Shown: piece by piece, positions 36,576-46,274 of the stretch
How the letters are laid out: the number at the start of each line of letters is the position of its first letter
Numbering within the stretch: the first letter of the stretch is position 1
Translations under genes and position numbers: made by a program
Notes under the pieces: generated by a model
Told to the model about the DNA's origin: nothing
The model's input: only the letters and a program-made list of their open reading frames with translations
Databases searched by the model: none
Assembly (NCBI RefSeq): GCF_000024025.1
Contig: NC_013131.1
Coordinates: 5,952,001-6,016,000 of the forward strand
Direction of reading: 5' to 3'
Length of the DNA: 64,000 nt
Source of the DNA: Catenulispora acidiphila DSM 44928
GTDB lineage: Bacteria; Actinomycetota; Actinomycetes; Streptomycetales; Catenulisporaceae

Positions 36576-37643
36576 ATGCGACTCACGCCCCGACCCCGCG
36601 CCAGAACCAGAGTCAGAACCAGAGTCAGCACCAGAACCAGAATCCGAACCAGAACCCGCGCCACCGCGCTGATCACCTGCACCGCAGCCCTCTGCCTCAC
36701 CGCCACCGCCTGCGGACACAGCCCCAAGAAACCCGCCGCCAGGACCGCGCCGACCGGAACCCCCGCGGCATCCTCCCCGGCGAACGCCGTCTCCCCGCTG
36801 ACCGGCCTGCCCGGCCCAACCGGCAAGATCCTCGCCGCCAAGATCGACAACATCGCCTACGCCCGCCCCCAAACCGGCCTGGCCGCCGCCGACGTCGTCT
36901 ACGCCATCGAAGTCGAGGGCGGCCTGTCGCGCTTCCTGGCCGTCTACGACTCCGACCACCTCCCCGCCGGCAAGATCGGCCCGATCCGCAGCGCCCGCGA
37001 AAGCGACCTGCCGATCCTGGAGCAGTACGGCAAGGTCGACTTCGCCTACTCCGGCGCCCTCAGCGTGTTCCTGCCGGTGCTGGCCTCCGCGAACATCGTC
37101 AACACCAGTCCCGACCAGGACGGCGCCGCCTTCTCCCGCGACAGCGCCCGCAGCGCCCCGTACAACGAGTACCTCAATCCCGCCAAGGTGCTCGCCGACT
37201 TCCCCACCACCGCTGCCGCCAAGGACATCGGCTTCCGCTTCGGCGCCGCGCCGGCCGGGGGCATCCCGACCGCGAGCCTCACCGCGCGCATGCCCTCGGC
37301 GTCCTTCACCTTCACCTGGGACGCCAGCCGGGGCGAGTACCTCATCGCCATGGACGGCCACGCCGCCTCCACCACCGACGGCGGTCCGCTGTGCGCGCCG
37401 ACCATCGTGCTGCAGAAGGTCGCCGAGACCACCTCGCCGCGCGGGTTCCACGACGTGCCCGACCAGCTCTCCCCGTACGCCCCGACCGTCGGCACCGGCA
37501 AGGCCGTGGTCCTGCGCGACGGCGACTCCTACACCGGCACCTGGTCCCGCCCGACCGACGCCAGCCCGACCAGCTTCACGTTCGACGGCCAGCCGATGAC
37601 CTTCCACCCCGGCCAGGTGTGGATCGTCCTCACGCCGCAGTAG
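36576..37643 (+). CDS. DUF3048 (YerB-like) lipoprotein
   Basis: Secreted lipoprotein of 355 residues. The signature NIAYARPQTGLAAADVVYAI followed by EVEGGLSRFLAVYDSD identifies DUF3048, whose role (cell-wall related in Bacillus) is unclear. The signal peptide ends in lipobox TATAC with Cys46. Its n-region is abnormal: about 13 Arg alternating with Thr, coded by a 12-bp repeat. GGAGGAAG eight bases before ATG 36576 supports the start, so the Arg-Thr run seems to be translated. Confidence 0.88.
   Translation: MRLTPRPRARTRVRTRVSTRTRIRTRTRATALITCTAALCLTATACGHSPKKPAARTAPTGTPAASSPANAVSPLTGLPGPTGKILAAKIDNIAYARPQTGLAAADVVYAIEVEGGLSRFLAVYDSDHLPAGKIGPIRSARESDLPILEQYGKVDFAYSGALSVFLPVLASANIVNTSPDQDGAAFSRDSARSAPYNEYLNPAKVLADFPTTAAAKDIGFRFGAAPAGGIPTASLTARMPSASFTFTWDASRGEYLIAMDGHAASTTDGGPLCAPTIVLQKVAETTSPRGFHDVPDQLSPYAPTVGTGKAVVLRDGDSYTGTWSRPTDASPTSFTFDGQPMTFHPGQVWIVLTPQ
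36603..36662. repeat. 12-bp repeat coding Arg-Thr in a signal peptide
   Basis: Five units of 12 bp, the first two identical (AGAACCAGAGTC) and the rest diverged. They encode the TRVRTRV-type n-region of the DUF3048 lipoprotein. Confidence 0.85.
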
Positions 37644-37673
37644 CCGAGCGAGACAAGGGCGCAGCGCACCGCC

Positions 37674-38573
37674 TCAGCCCACGAACCCCGACCGCTGCCA
37701 GCGCTTCAGCGTCGGACCGCCCATCAGCCCCAGCTCCTCGAAGAACGGCACCACCTTCGCCGCCGCCCGCCGCTTCACCTCCAGGTGGTGCGGATTGCCC
37801 TTCGCCATGCGCCGTGCGGCCTCCGGATCGGCGATCCCGACCCGCTTGTACACGGCCGGGTTCGCCATGAACTCCCCGACCACCACCGCGCTCTCGGCGG
37901 CGACCAGCCGCGCGTGCTCGCGCTCCAGGCGGCCGGCGCGGGGCAGGCGGCGGGCCAGCGCCTCGCGGGCGTAGCTGACGTGCCGGGTCTCCTCGATGAC
38001 GTGGATCTTCGAGACCTGCCGCACCAGCGGCTGGACCCGCTCGTCCTTGATCATCTCCCGCTGCATCACGTCGACGATCTCCTCGCCCATGAGCGTGCCC
38101 ACCCACATCGGCGCACCCTGCAGCAGCACCGGGACGTAGCGGCCCAGGGTGTTGAGATAGCCGGGGCGGCGGTAGGGGCGCGCGCCGACGGTCTCGATCA
38201 TCCGGATGAACATCAGCGAGTGCCGGCACTCGTCGCCGACCTCGGTGTACGCGTACTGCACGTGCCGCGACTCCGGCCGGTGCCGCTCGTAGGCCATCTT
38301 CAGCAGCATGCGCATGAGGATGGTCTCGAACCAGATCCCCATCGACATGATGTTGCAGATCTCCTGCCGGCTCAGCTCGATCCGCTGCTCCGGCGTCATC
38401 CGCTCCCACAACGGCGTGCCGTACAGCGACAGGTGCTCGGGCACCGCGTAGAACAGGTCCGCCGGCTGCGGCTGATCCCAGTCGACCTCGTGCACCGGGT
38501 CGAAGGAGTGCTTGGCCGACGCGTCCAGCAGTCTGGCCGCCACCTGCTCGCGATCGAGCGTCCCGCGTGCCAT
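37674..38573 (-). CDS. AurF-like diiron oxygenase
   Basis: Ferritin-like helical protein of 299 residues, similar to p-aminobenzoate N-oxygenase AurF and other actinobacterial diiron proteins. The metal-binding motifs are EVGDECRHSLMF (about 111-122) and EETRHVSYA (about 197-205), with further Glu in LSRQEICNIM and MGEEIVDVM. The natural substrate is unknown. It starts at ATG 38573, just downstream of two TACC/GGTA palindromes that look like TetR-family operators. Confidence 0.87.
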   Translation of the reverse strand: MARGTLDREQVAARLLDASAKHSFDPVHEVDWDQPQPADLFYAVPEHLSLYGTPLWERMTPEQRIELSRQEICNIMSMGIWFETILMRMLLKMAYERHRPESRHVQYAYTEVGDECRHSLMFIRMIETVGARPYRRPGYLNTLGRYVPVLLQGAPMWVGTLMGEEIVDVMQREMIKDERVQPLVRQVSKIHVIEETRHVSYAREALARRLPRAGRLEREHARLVAAESAVVVGEFMANPAVYKRVGIADPEAARRMAKGNPHHLEVKRRAAAKVVPFFEELGLMGGPTLKRWQRSGFVG

Positions 38574-38593
38574 GGTCGTTCCCCTTGCTCCCG

Positions 38594-38610
38594 GGTTACC
38601 GGCGGTAACC
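38594..38610. promoter_or_regulatory. palindromic operator before the diiron enzyme
   Basis: Perfect dyad GGTTACC-GGC-GGTAACC, 21 bases before the start codon. Such TTACCGGCGGTAA sites are typical of TetR-family repressors of lipid or oxygenase genes. Confidence 0.65.
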
Positions 38611-38665
38611 TTCCCTCCCGAGGATGGCTTTTATTGGACCCAGCGTCAAGAGCGGGTCCCGGGGA

Positions 38666-38677
38666 TACCCGGCGGTA
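38666..38677. promoter_or_regulatory. second TACC/GGTA operator-like site
   Basis: TACCCGGCGGTA, an imperfect copy of the 38594-38610 palindrome 70 bases further upstream, between the diiron enzyme and the divergent SGNH hydrolase. Two sites suggest cooperative binding or control of both genes. Confidence 0.5.
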
Positions 38678-38806
38678 ACAATCTCGCCCGAACCCCTTGC
38701 CAGGTGGTGAGCGGTCTGCCAGTTTCACGGGACGAGGGACGCGACGCGGCCGATCGGGGTCCCGGCAAGGAACAACCACCTGTCGGGTTCTTGAGAGGTC
38801 ATCAGC

Positions 38807-40078
38807 ATGAGCAGGCTTCATCGGGCGCGCACTCGTCTTCGTGCCCTGATCTGTATTCGTCCGACAATCATCATTCGTACGACAATCATCGGCGCGGTCC
38901 TGGTTCCCGTGCTCGCCGCCACCACGACCGTGGTCGGTGTCGGCGCGGCGCACGCGGCGACGCCGGGCGGATCGCCGTGGATCGTCTCGGTCGGCGACAG
39001 CTACATCTCCGGGGAGGCCGGACGCTGGGCCGGGAACACCAACACCAGCAGCTCGGAGATCGACGCGCTCGGTTCGGCGGCGTACTACGACAACGCCGGG
39101 CACACCGCCGAGACCATCCCGCGCTGCCACCGCTCGCAGTCCGCCGAGGTCTACATCGGCGGCGGGGTGAACGGGCTGAACCTGGCGTGCAGCGGCGCGG
39201 AGACCGCGACCTACACCGACAGCGGGAACTTCAAGCCGGGGTTGGACTTCTACAACTCCGGCGGCAACCAGGGACAGGCCCTGATGCTGCAGAACTTCGC
39301 CGCGAGCCACAAGGTGGGCATGGTCGCGGTGTCGATCGGCGGGAACGACTTCAACTTCTCCTCGATCGTGACCACCTGCGTGGAGGACTTCCTGACCACG
39401 CCGTCGTGGTGGCCGTCGTACTGCAGCCAGGACTCCTCGGTCACCGGCAACTTCTCCGCGGCCAACGTCGCGGCCGTCACCTCGCACATCGCGCAGGCGC
39501 TGCGGAACGTGCGCCAGGCGATGACCAACGCCGGATACGCCGACAGCGACTACACGATCCTGGTGCAGAACTACCCCTCGCCGATCCCGACCTCCTCGGG
39601 CTTCCGCTACTCCCAGTCCGGCTTCACGCGCCAGTCCACCGGCGGCTGCGGCTTCTGGAACACGGACGCGAACTGGGCCGACGGCACGGCACTGCCGACC
39701 ATCTCCGGCGCGGTCTCCAACGCCGTCGCGCAGAGCGGGCTGAGCAACGTGAAGCAGCTCGACATCTCCTCGGCGTTCAACGGCCGCCGGCTGTGTGAGA
39801 ACACTGTCGGCCTGCTGGAGGAGAAGGGCCTGGGTTCCTGGACGAACCCCGGCGCGGTCGACAAGACCGAGTGGGTCAACCAGATCCGCACGGTCACCAC
39901 GATCGGCAGCAGCCCGTACTACATCCAGGAATCGCTGCACCCGAACTACTGGGGTCAGCTCGCCCTGCGCAGCTGCGTGCGCCAGGCGTACAACAACGGC
40001 GCGGTGCGCAGCGGCAGCTGCACGATCGCCGGGACCGGCCTGGATGGCAACGGCGACCCGGCCATGGCGCTGCACTAG
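38807..40078 (+). CDS. secreted SGNH/GDSL hydrolase
   Basis: Secreted lipase/esterase-like enzyme of 423 residues. A long Arg-rich start and hydrophobic core end at AHA-ATP (cleavage after about residue 50). Block I is VSVGDSYISGEAG (Ser about 65), the oxyanion Asn is in SIGGNDFNF, and Asp-x-x-His appears as ESLHPNYWGQ (His near the C terminus). The closest known types are Streptomyces secreted lipases and phospholipases with this SGNH layout. The substrate is not clear. ATG 38807 lies after GAGAGG. Confidence 0.9.
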   Translation: MSRLHRARTRLRALICIRPTIIIRTTIIGAVLVPVLAATTTVVGVGAAHAATPGGSPWIVSVGDSYISGEAGRWAGNTNTSSSEIDALGSAAYYDNAGHTAETIPRCHRSQSAEVYIGGGVNGLNLACSGAETATYTDSGNFKPGLDFYNSGGNQGQALMLQNFAASHKVGMVAVSIGGNDFNFSSIVTTCVEDFLTTPSWWPSYCSQDSSVTGNFSAANVAAVTSHIAQALRNVRQAMTNAGYADSDYTILVQNYPSPIPTSSGFRYSQSGFTRQSTGGCGFWNTDANWADGTALPTISGAVSNAVAQSGLSNVKQLDISSAFNGRRLCENTVGLLEEKGLGSWTNPGAVDKTEWVNQIRTVTTIGSSPYYIQESLHPNYWGQLALRSCVRQAYNNGAVRSGSCTIAGTGLDGNGDPAMALH

Positions 40079-40100
40079 GAGGCGGCGACACGCTCTCTCC

Positions 40101-40152
40101 CCTCGGATCGATAGCTCGATAGCGCCGCCGCCGACTAGCCAGCAGTCACGCG

Positions 40153-40166
<14 letters not shown>
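40101..40166. terminator. 15-bp inverted repeat between convergent genes
   Basis: CCTCGGATCGATAGC at 40101-40115 pairs perfectly with GCTATCGATCCGAGG at 40152-40166, with a 36-base loop. The right arm includes the last codons of the NAD synthetase gene. It probably terminates both transcripts, though the loop is longer than usual. Confidence 0.6.
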
Positions 40167-42195
<2,029 letters not shown>

Positions 42196-42290
42196 AGGAC
42201 ATCCCTGGGTGCTGCGGACGGATCAAGGCAAGATTACGCTCACCGCCGACTTCCGGTCGGGTCGGCCGCCGGTGATCCTCCGCGCGGGCC

Positions 42291-43145
42291 TCAGTCGTGC
42301 GGGACGATCGCAACCGGGCAGTCGGCGTGCAGCAGCAGCGTCTCGGCGACCGGTCCGACGCGGGCGCCGTGGCGGTTGTCCGGGCGCCGGTGGACGCCGA
42401 CGACGATGAGGTCGGCGTAGGTGGTCGCGCCGGTGAGGTAGGTCGTCGGCGAGCCCTCGATGAGCTCGTGGTCTGTCACCACGCCGGGATACCGCTCCGG
42501 CCAGGGCTCCAGCAGCTGCTCCAGCGCCTCCTCGGCGCGCGCCGCCGCCTGGCCGGAGGGGCGCCCCGCCTCGCCGCTGTCGCCGGCGAACATCCGCGGC
42601 CAGAATCCGTCCAGCGCGCTGACCGCCTTCAGCCGGGCTCCGCGCGCGGCGGCCTCGGCGTAGGCGAAGTCGAGCAGTTCCTCAGAACCGCCGTCGATAT
42701 CCACCGCGGCCACGACGGTTCCGCGCCTCTGATGCTCCGAGCCGCGCACCATCATCGACGGGCAGGGGGCGTGCGCCACGGTGCGCAGGGCGACCGAGCC
42801 CGGGCGCAGGCTGCTCATCCCGCCGTACCCGTGATGGCCCACGACCAGCAGCTCCGCCTCGGACGACTCCTCGGCCAGCACCGCCGAGGGGTGACCGGCG
42901 ACGGTGCGGGCCTGGACCGTCAGGTCGGGATGGCCGGCGAGGGCACGGCCGACGCCCTCCTCGGCGACGTAGTGGGCCCTGTCGCGCGCGGCAGACGCGT
43001 CACGGTGGAGGTCAGGGCCGACGTGATGGACCACGTGGACGACCGTGAGCGCGACGTTCCGCCGCGCCGCCTCGGCAGCCGCCTCAGCGAGAGCACGCTC
43101 CCCGGGCGCGGACTGGTCGTAGCCGACGACGACACCGGATTCCAT
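42291..43145 (-). CDS. tandem universal stress protein
   Basis: Protein of 284 residues with two USP domains. The first begins GVVVGYDQSAPGERALAEAA and ends with the nucleotide-binding GHHGYGGMSSLRPGSVALR. The second begins GTVVAAVDIDGGSEELLDFA and ends GVHRRPDNRHGARVGPVAETLL. Both have the G-x9-G(S/T) type ATP loop at least in part. ATG 43145 has GGGAGG upstream; the frame extends further without domain features. Such proteins respond to hypoxia or stress. Confidence 0.92.
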   Translation of the reverse strand: MESGVVVGYDQSAPGERALAEAAAEAARRNVALTVVHVVHHVGPDLHRDASAARDRAHYVAEEGVGRALAGHPDLTVQARTVAGHPSAVLAEESSEAELLVVGHHGYGGMSSLRPGSVALRTVAHAPCPSMMVRGSEHQRRGTVVAAVDIDGGSEELLDFAYAEAAARGARLKAVSALDGFWPRMFAGDSGEAGRPSGQAAARAEEALEQLLEPWPERYPGVVTDHELIEGSPTTYLTGATTYADLIVVGVHRRPDNRHGARVGPVAETLLLHADCPVAIVPHD

Positions 43146-43556
43146 GGTCTGAGGCCTCCCTACTCCGACCCCGACCGCCATACCCCGATGGTCCGCGATG
43201 AACCGGTCATCGCCCACCCCGACAGCGAAGAAATTGCCGAAACACCTGCCCCGGCGAAAGATGGAAAGTGCCTACGGGACGCGAGAGGCAGCCGGCCACG
43301 ACGCACCGCCGCAGGAGGTGGCACCCGCGGCGCGACCGCGGACACCGGCGAACCCGCGCCAGGCGGCCACGTCTGAAACGGGAGCCTCGCATCCGCTGAA
43401 GATTCGGCGGAGGGAGCGCCTCGTAGGTCGTTGGCTGCGAGCGGGCTAGTCAGGTGATCGCTGGGGCGATCAGGGCGTATGTCGCAGGCAGAAGTGGTTT
43501 TGATGTGCCACCGATGTAGTCTTGTTTCACTACCACCGATGACCCGAGGAGCCACA
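43146..43556. other. intergenic region
   Basis: The 411-bp gap between the divergent stress protein and HxlR genes. Frames found here have no family features and I do not think they are genes. Near 43508-43542 there is a direct repeat CCACCGATG and a dyad GTAGT-N8-ACTAC (43516-43533), 24 bases before the HxlR start, a possible autoregulatory site. Confidence 0.5.
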
Positions 43557-44015
43557 GTGGCGGCCAAACGGCAGGCGAGCGCGGACGCATGTCCGGTGAT
43601 GCGCACGGTCGACCTGGTCGGAGACCGCTGGACGCTGCTGATCCTGCGCGACGCCTTCGACGGACCGGCCCGCTTCAGCCAGTTGCAGCGCAGCCTGGGC
43701 ATCGCCAAGAACATCCTCAGCGATCGGCTCGGCGGCCTGGTCGAGGCGGGCATCCTGCGCACCGCGCCGGCGGCGGACACTTCGGCGTATCAGGCCTATG
43801 CGCTCACCGACAAAGGCAGAGACCTGTTCAACGTCATCATCGCGCTGCGCCAGTGGGGTGAGCAGTACGCCTTCGACCCCGGCGAGGACTACCGGCCGCT
43901 GATCGACCAGACGACCGGCGAACCGCTGCCGCACCTGACGTACGCCCGACCCGACGGCAGCCCGGTGCGTCCCAGTGAGACGGCGCTCGGCGAAGTGCGC
44001 CCGATCGGAGCCTAG
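43557..44015 (+). CDS. HxlR-family regulator
   Basis: Winged-helix regulator of 152 residues. CPVMRTVDLVGDRWTLLILRDAF is the HxlR hallmark with a single Cys near the N terminus that can sense redox or electrophiles; ILSDRLGGLVEAGIL is the recognition helix region. GTG 43557 has AGGAG six bases upstream; ATG 43539 in frame is possible. Its targets are unknown; the convergent NTF2-like gene next door is not an obvious one. Confidence 0.92.
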   Translation: MAAKRQASADACPVMRTVDLVGDRWTLLILRDAFDGPARFSQLQRSLGIAKNILSDRLGGLVEAGILRTAPAADTSAYQAYALTDKGRDLFNVIIALRQWGEQYAFDPGEDYRPLIDQTTGEPLPHLTYARPDGSPVRPSETALGEVRPIGA

Positions 44016-44066
44016 ACAAGAGCATCCCGGCGCCGAGAACTAGAAAATAATCCCGGGTCAGCCGTC

Positions 44067-44459
44067 TCAGCTCCCGACGACTTCCTCCGTGATCCGCGCG
44101 AACTCCGCACCCATCGCCTCGGCGAGCGCCTGCGCGCCCGACAGCGGCCGGACCATGACCATGAAGTCGTCGATCAGCCCGTCGTCGTCGACGTGCAGGA
44201 AGTCGCAGCCGTTGACCTGCTTGCCGTTGACCGTGGCGGTGAACACCAGCGCGTGGTCGCGGCCGTCGGCGCCGGCGATCTCGCGCACGTAGCGGAAGTC
44301 CTCGAACACCCGCAGTACGCCGCGCAGAATCGCCGCGGTGATGGCCTTGCCGGGGTACGGCTTGAAGGCGACAGGGCTGGTGAACACGACGTTCTCGGCG
44401 AGCATCGCCTCGATCGCGGCCGTGTCCCGAGCCTCTACTGCTGCGCGGAACGGATGCAT
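44067..44459 (-). CDS. NTF2/SnoaL-like protein
   Basis: Protein of 130 residues with the alpha+beta barrel of the nuclear transport factor 2 family: FRAAVEARDTAAIEAMLAENVVFTSPVAFKPY-type start, then DGRDHALVFTATVNGKQVNGCDFLHVDDDGLIDDFMVMV-type strands (only landmarks quoted). Members can be isomerases, cyclases or binding proteins; no function is implied here. ATG 44459 has AGGAG seven bases upstream and is preferred over GTG 44480. Confidence 0.88.
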   Translation of the reverse strand: MHPFRAAVEARDTAAIEAMLAENVVFTSPVAFKPYPGKAITAAILRGVLRVFEDFRYVREIAGADGRDHALVFTATVNGKQVNGCDFLHVDDDGLIDDFMVMVRPLSGAQALAEAMGAEFARITEEVVGS

Positions 44460-44527
44460 CGGACGCTCCTGGTCTGTCACGGGATCTGAATCTGGATCTG
44501 TATCCGGTCTGGGTCTGAACGGCTGAG

Positions 44528-44541
44528 CTACTGCCCAGTAG
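44528..44541. promoter_or_regulatory. palindrome upstream of the NTF2-like gene
   Basis: CTACTG-CC-CAGTAG, about 70 bases upstream of the NTF2-like gene start. It shares the CTAC/GTAG half-sites with the dyad in front of the HxlR gene, so HxlR could bind both. A run of diverged six-base units (TCTGGA-like) lies at about 44483-44517. Confidence 0.4.
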
Positions 44542-44578
44542 GTTTGGTCCCCACCGACAATAGCCCAGCCGCCACCGC

Positions 44579-44640
44579 CTCGGACAGCAGCTCGGACAGC
44601 GATTCAGAAGCACTCGGACAGCAGCTCAGAAGCAGCTCAG
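44579..44640. repeat. short imperfect tandem repeats
   Basis: CTCGGACAGC occurs at 44579, 44591 and 44613 within units that also share TTCAGAAGCA or CTCAGAAGCA. The array abuts the stop codon of the SGNH-trefoil gene. Confidence 0.6.
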
Positions 44641-46265
44641 TCCTGAATCAGATCGAAGGTCTCCCACCCCCCGACCGCGGTCCGGTTCGCGATCAGCGCC
44701 GCCGCCCCGGCGTTCTCCGCCGTGACGATCTCACCGTTGGCGTGGGCACGCAGGCTCACCGTCCCGCCGACGTCGCCGAGCAGGTCGAACGACTCCCAAG
44801 GCCCGACGGCGGTGCGGTTGGCGATCAGCGGATCGGCGCCGCCGCCGTCCGCGCACACGATCTCGTTGTTCGCGTGCGACCGGAAGCTGACACTGCCGTC
44901 CGCGTTGCTGATGAGATCGAAGGATTCCCAAGGACCGACAGCGGTCCGGTCGGCGATCAGCGGCGAGGCGCCGGCGTTGTCGGCGCTGACGATGTCGCCG
45001 TTGGCGTGTGCCCGAAGGCTGACCACCGGAGTCGTCGCCGGGGCGCCGAACATGGCGAGGTTCACCGCGTTCGCGATCGCCTGCAAACCGGCCTCGTTCG
45101 GGTGCAGGTGATCGCCGCTGTCGTACGCCGGCAGGTAGACGGTCGGATTCGCCGGGTCGTGCGTCGCCGCGTCCTGGTCGATCACGCCGTCGCAGCCGTT
45201 GTTCGCACTGCGCGTCCAGGCGTTGAGCGCCTCCCGCGCCGTCTCCCCTTGCTGCGTCCAGTACGAAGCACCCTGATACGGCGTCAGCGTCGAGCACAGG
45301 AACTTCAGCCCGCTCTGATGCGCCTTCGAAATCAGCTGCTGCACACCCGCGATGAGCTGCGCAGAGCTCGGCGGCGGATTGGTCGACCCCAGATCGTTGA
45401 TGGGATCGTCCGCGAAGATCACCCACCGGACCCCAGGCTGCGCCACCACATCCCGCGCGAACCGGTTCAGCGCGCTTTGCCCGGCGCCGTCGACGAGCAG
45501 CCGGTTCCCGCTGATCCCCTGGTTCAGCACACCGACCTGGTGGCCGGTCTGAGCCAGCCGGACCGCCAGATCGTTCGGCCAGCGCCGATTCGCGTCCGAG
45601 GAGGACGCGACGCCGTCGGTGATCGACGCGCCGAGCGTCACCACGGAACCCTGCGACGCAGTGTTCTGCACGTCCAGATTCGTCAGGAAGTAGTAGCTGC
45701 CGACGTTCTGCGGGTTCGACAGGCTGCCGTTCCCGCTGACATCACCCGCCGCCACATAGTTGGTCGCCGTCCCCTGCTGGTGGTACGTCGAGGAACCACT
45801 CCCCTGCGGCAGATAGACGCTCACCGCGACATCGGACAACGCCGCGACCGGAAAGGCGATCGCGTCGCTGACCGCCGACCCGCCGGCCGGAATGCTGACC
45901 GAACTCTGCCCGCCGAACGTGACGACCCGATCCGTGCCGCCGACGATCGCCGACCCCGACGACCGCTGCGCGATGTGCACGTCAGCGATCGCCAGCGGCT
46001 GCCCGCCGAACACGTTCGAGATCTGCACCCGCGCCGACGTCCCGCCGATGCTGGTGTGCACGATCTGCCGCAGCGTCTGCTGCCCGAAGGAAGAGCCGCC
46101 GCTTTGCGGGGACACCGCCCACGTCCCGGTCCACGATCCGGACGCAGCCGGAGCGAGAGTGGGAGCGGAACCGGGAGCAGCGACCGCAGCGTGTGTCGTC
46201 GGCGCCACCGCAGCTGCCAGCGCGGTCACTAGAGCCGCGACTGCCGAGCCAATACGAGTTCTCAT
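44637..46265 (-). CDS. secreted SGNH esterase with C-terminal beta-trefoil
   Basis: Secreted protein of 542 residues. A signal peptide (about 1-29) is followed by a galactose-binding-like or jelly-roll part (about 40-200), and an SGNH domain with block I TLGASITDG (Ser about 211; Asp of GDS replaced by Ala), Asn in FADDPINDLG and catalytic Asp/His in SGDHLHPNEAG. Similar enzymes remove acetyl groups from pectin or xylan. From about 415 there are three 41-residue repeats (SLRAHANGDIVSADNAGASP and relatives), the fascin-like beta-trefoil shared with three neighbours. It follows the GH95-like gene by nine bases, with AGGAGG before its ATG, so the two form an operon. Confidence 0.9.
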   Translation of the reverse strand: MRTRIGSAVAALVTALAAAVAPTTHAAVAAPGSAPTLAPAASGSWTGTWAVSPQSGGSSFGQQTLRQIVHTSIGGTSARVQISNVFGGQPLAIADVHIAQRSSGSAIVGGTDRVVTFGGQSSVSIPAGGSAVSDAIAFPVAALSDVAVSVYLPQGSGSSTYHQQGTATNYVAAGDVSGNGSLSNPQNVGSYYFLTNLDVQNTASQGSVVTLGASITDGVASSSDANRRWPNDLAVRLAQTGHQVGVLNQGISGNRLLVDGAGQSALNRFARDVVAQPGVRWVIFADDPINDLGSTNPPPSSAQLIAGVQQLISKAHQSGLKFLCSTLTPYQGASYWTQQGETAREALNAWTRSANNGCDGVIDQDAATHDPANPTVYLPAYDSGDHLHPNEAGLQAIANAVNLAMFGAPATTPVVSLRAHANGDIVSADNAGASPLIADRTAVGPWESFDLISNADGSVSFRSHANNEIVCADGGGADPLIANRTAVGPWESFDLLGDVGGTVSLRAHANGEIVTAENAGAAALIANRTAVGGWETFDLIQD

Positions 46266-46274
46266 GAATCCTCC

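Noticed and set aside
43198-43449. Small plus-strand frame upstream of the HxlR gene
   Set aside because: No ribosome site, no family features and Arg/Ala/Pro-rich composition; treated as intergenic.
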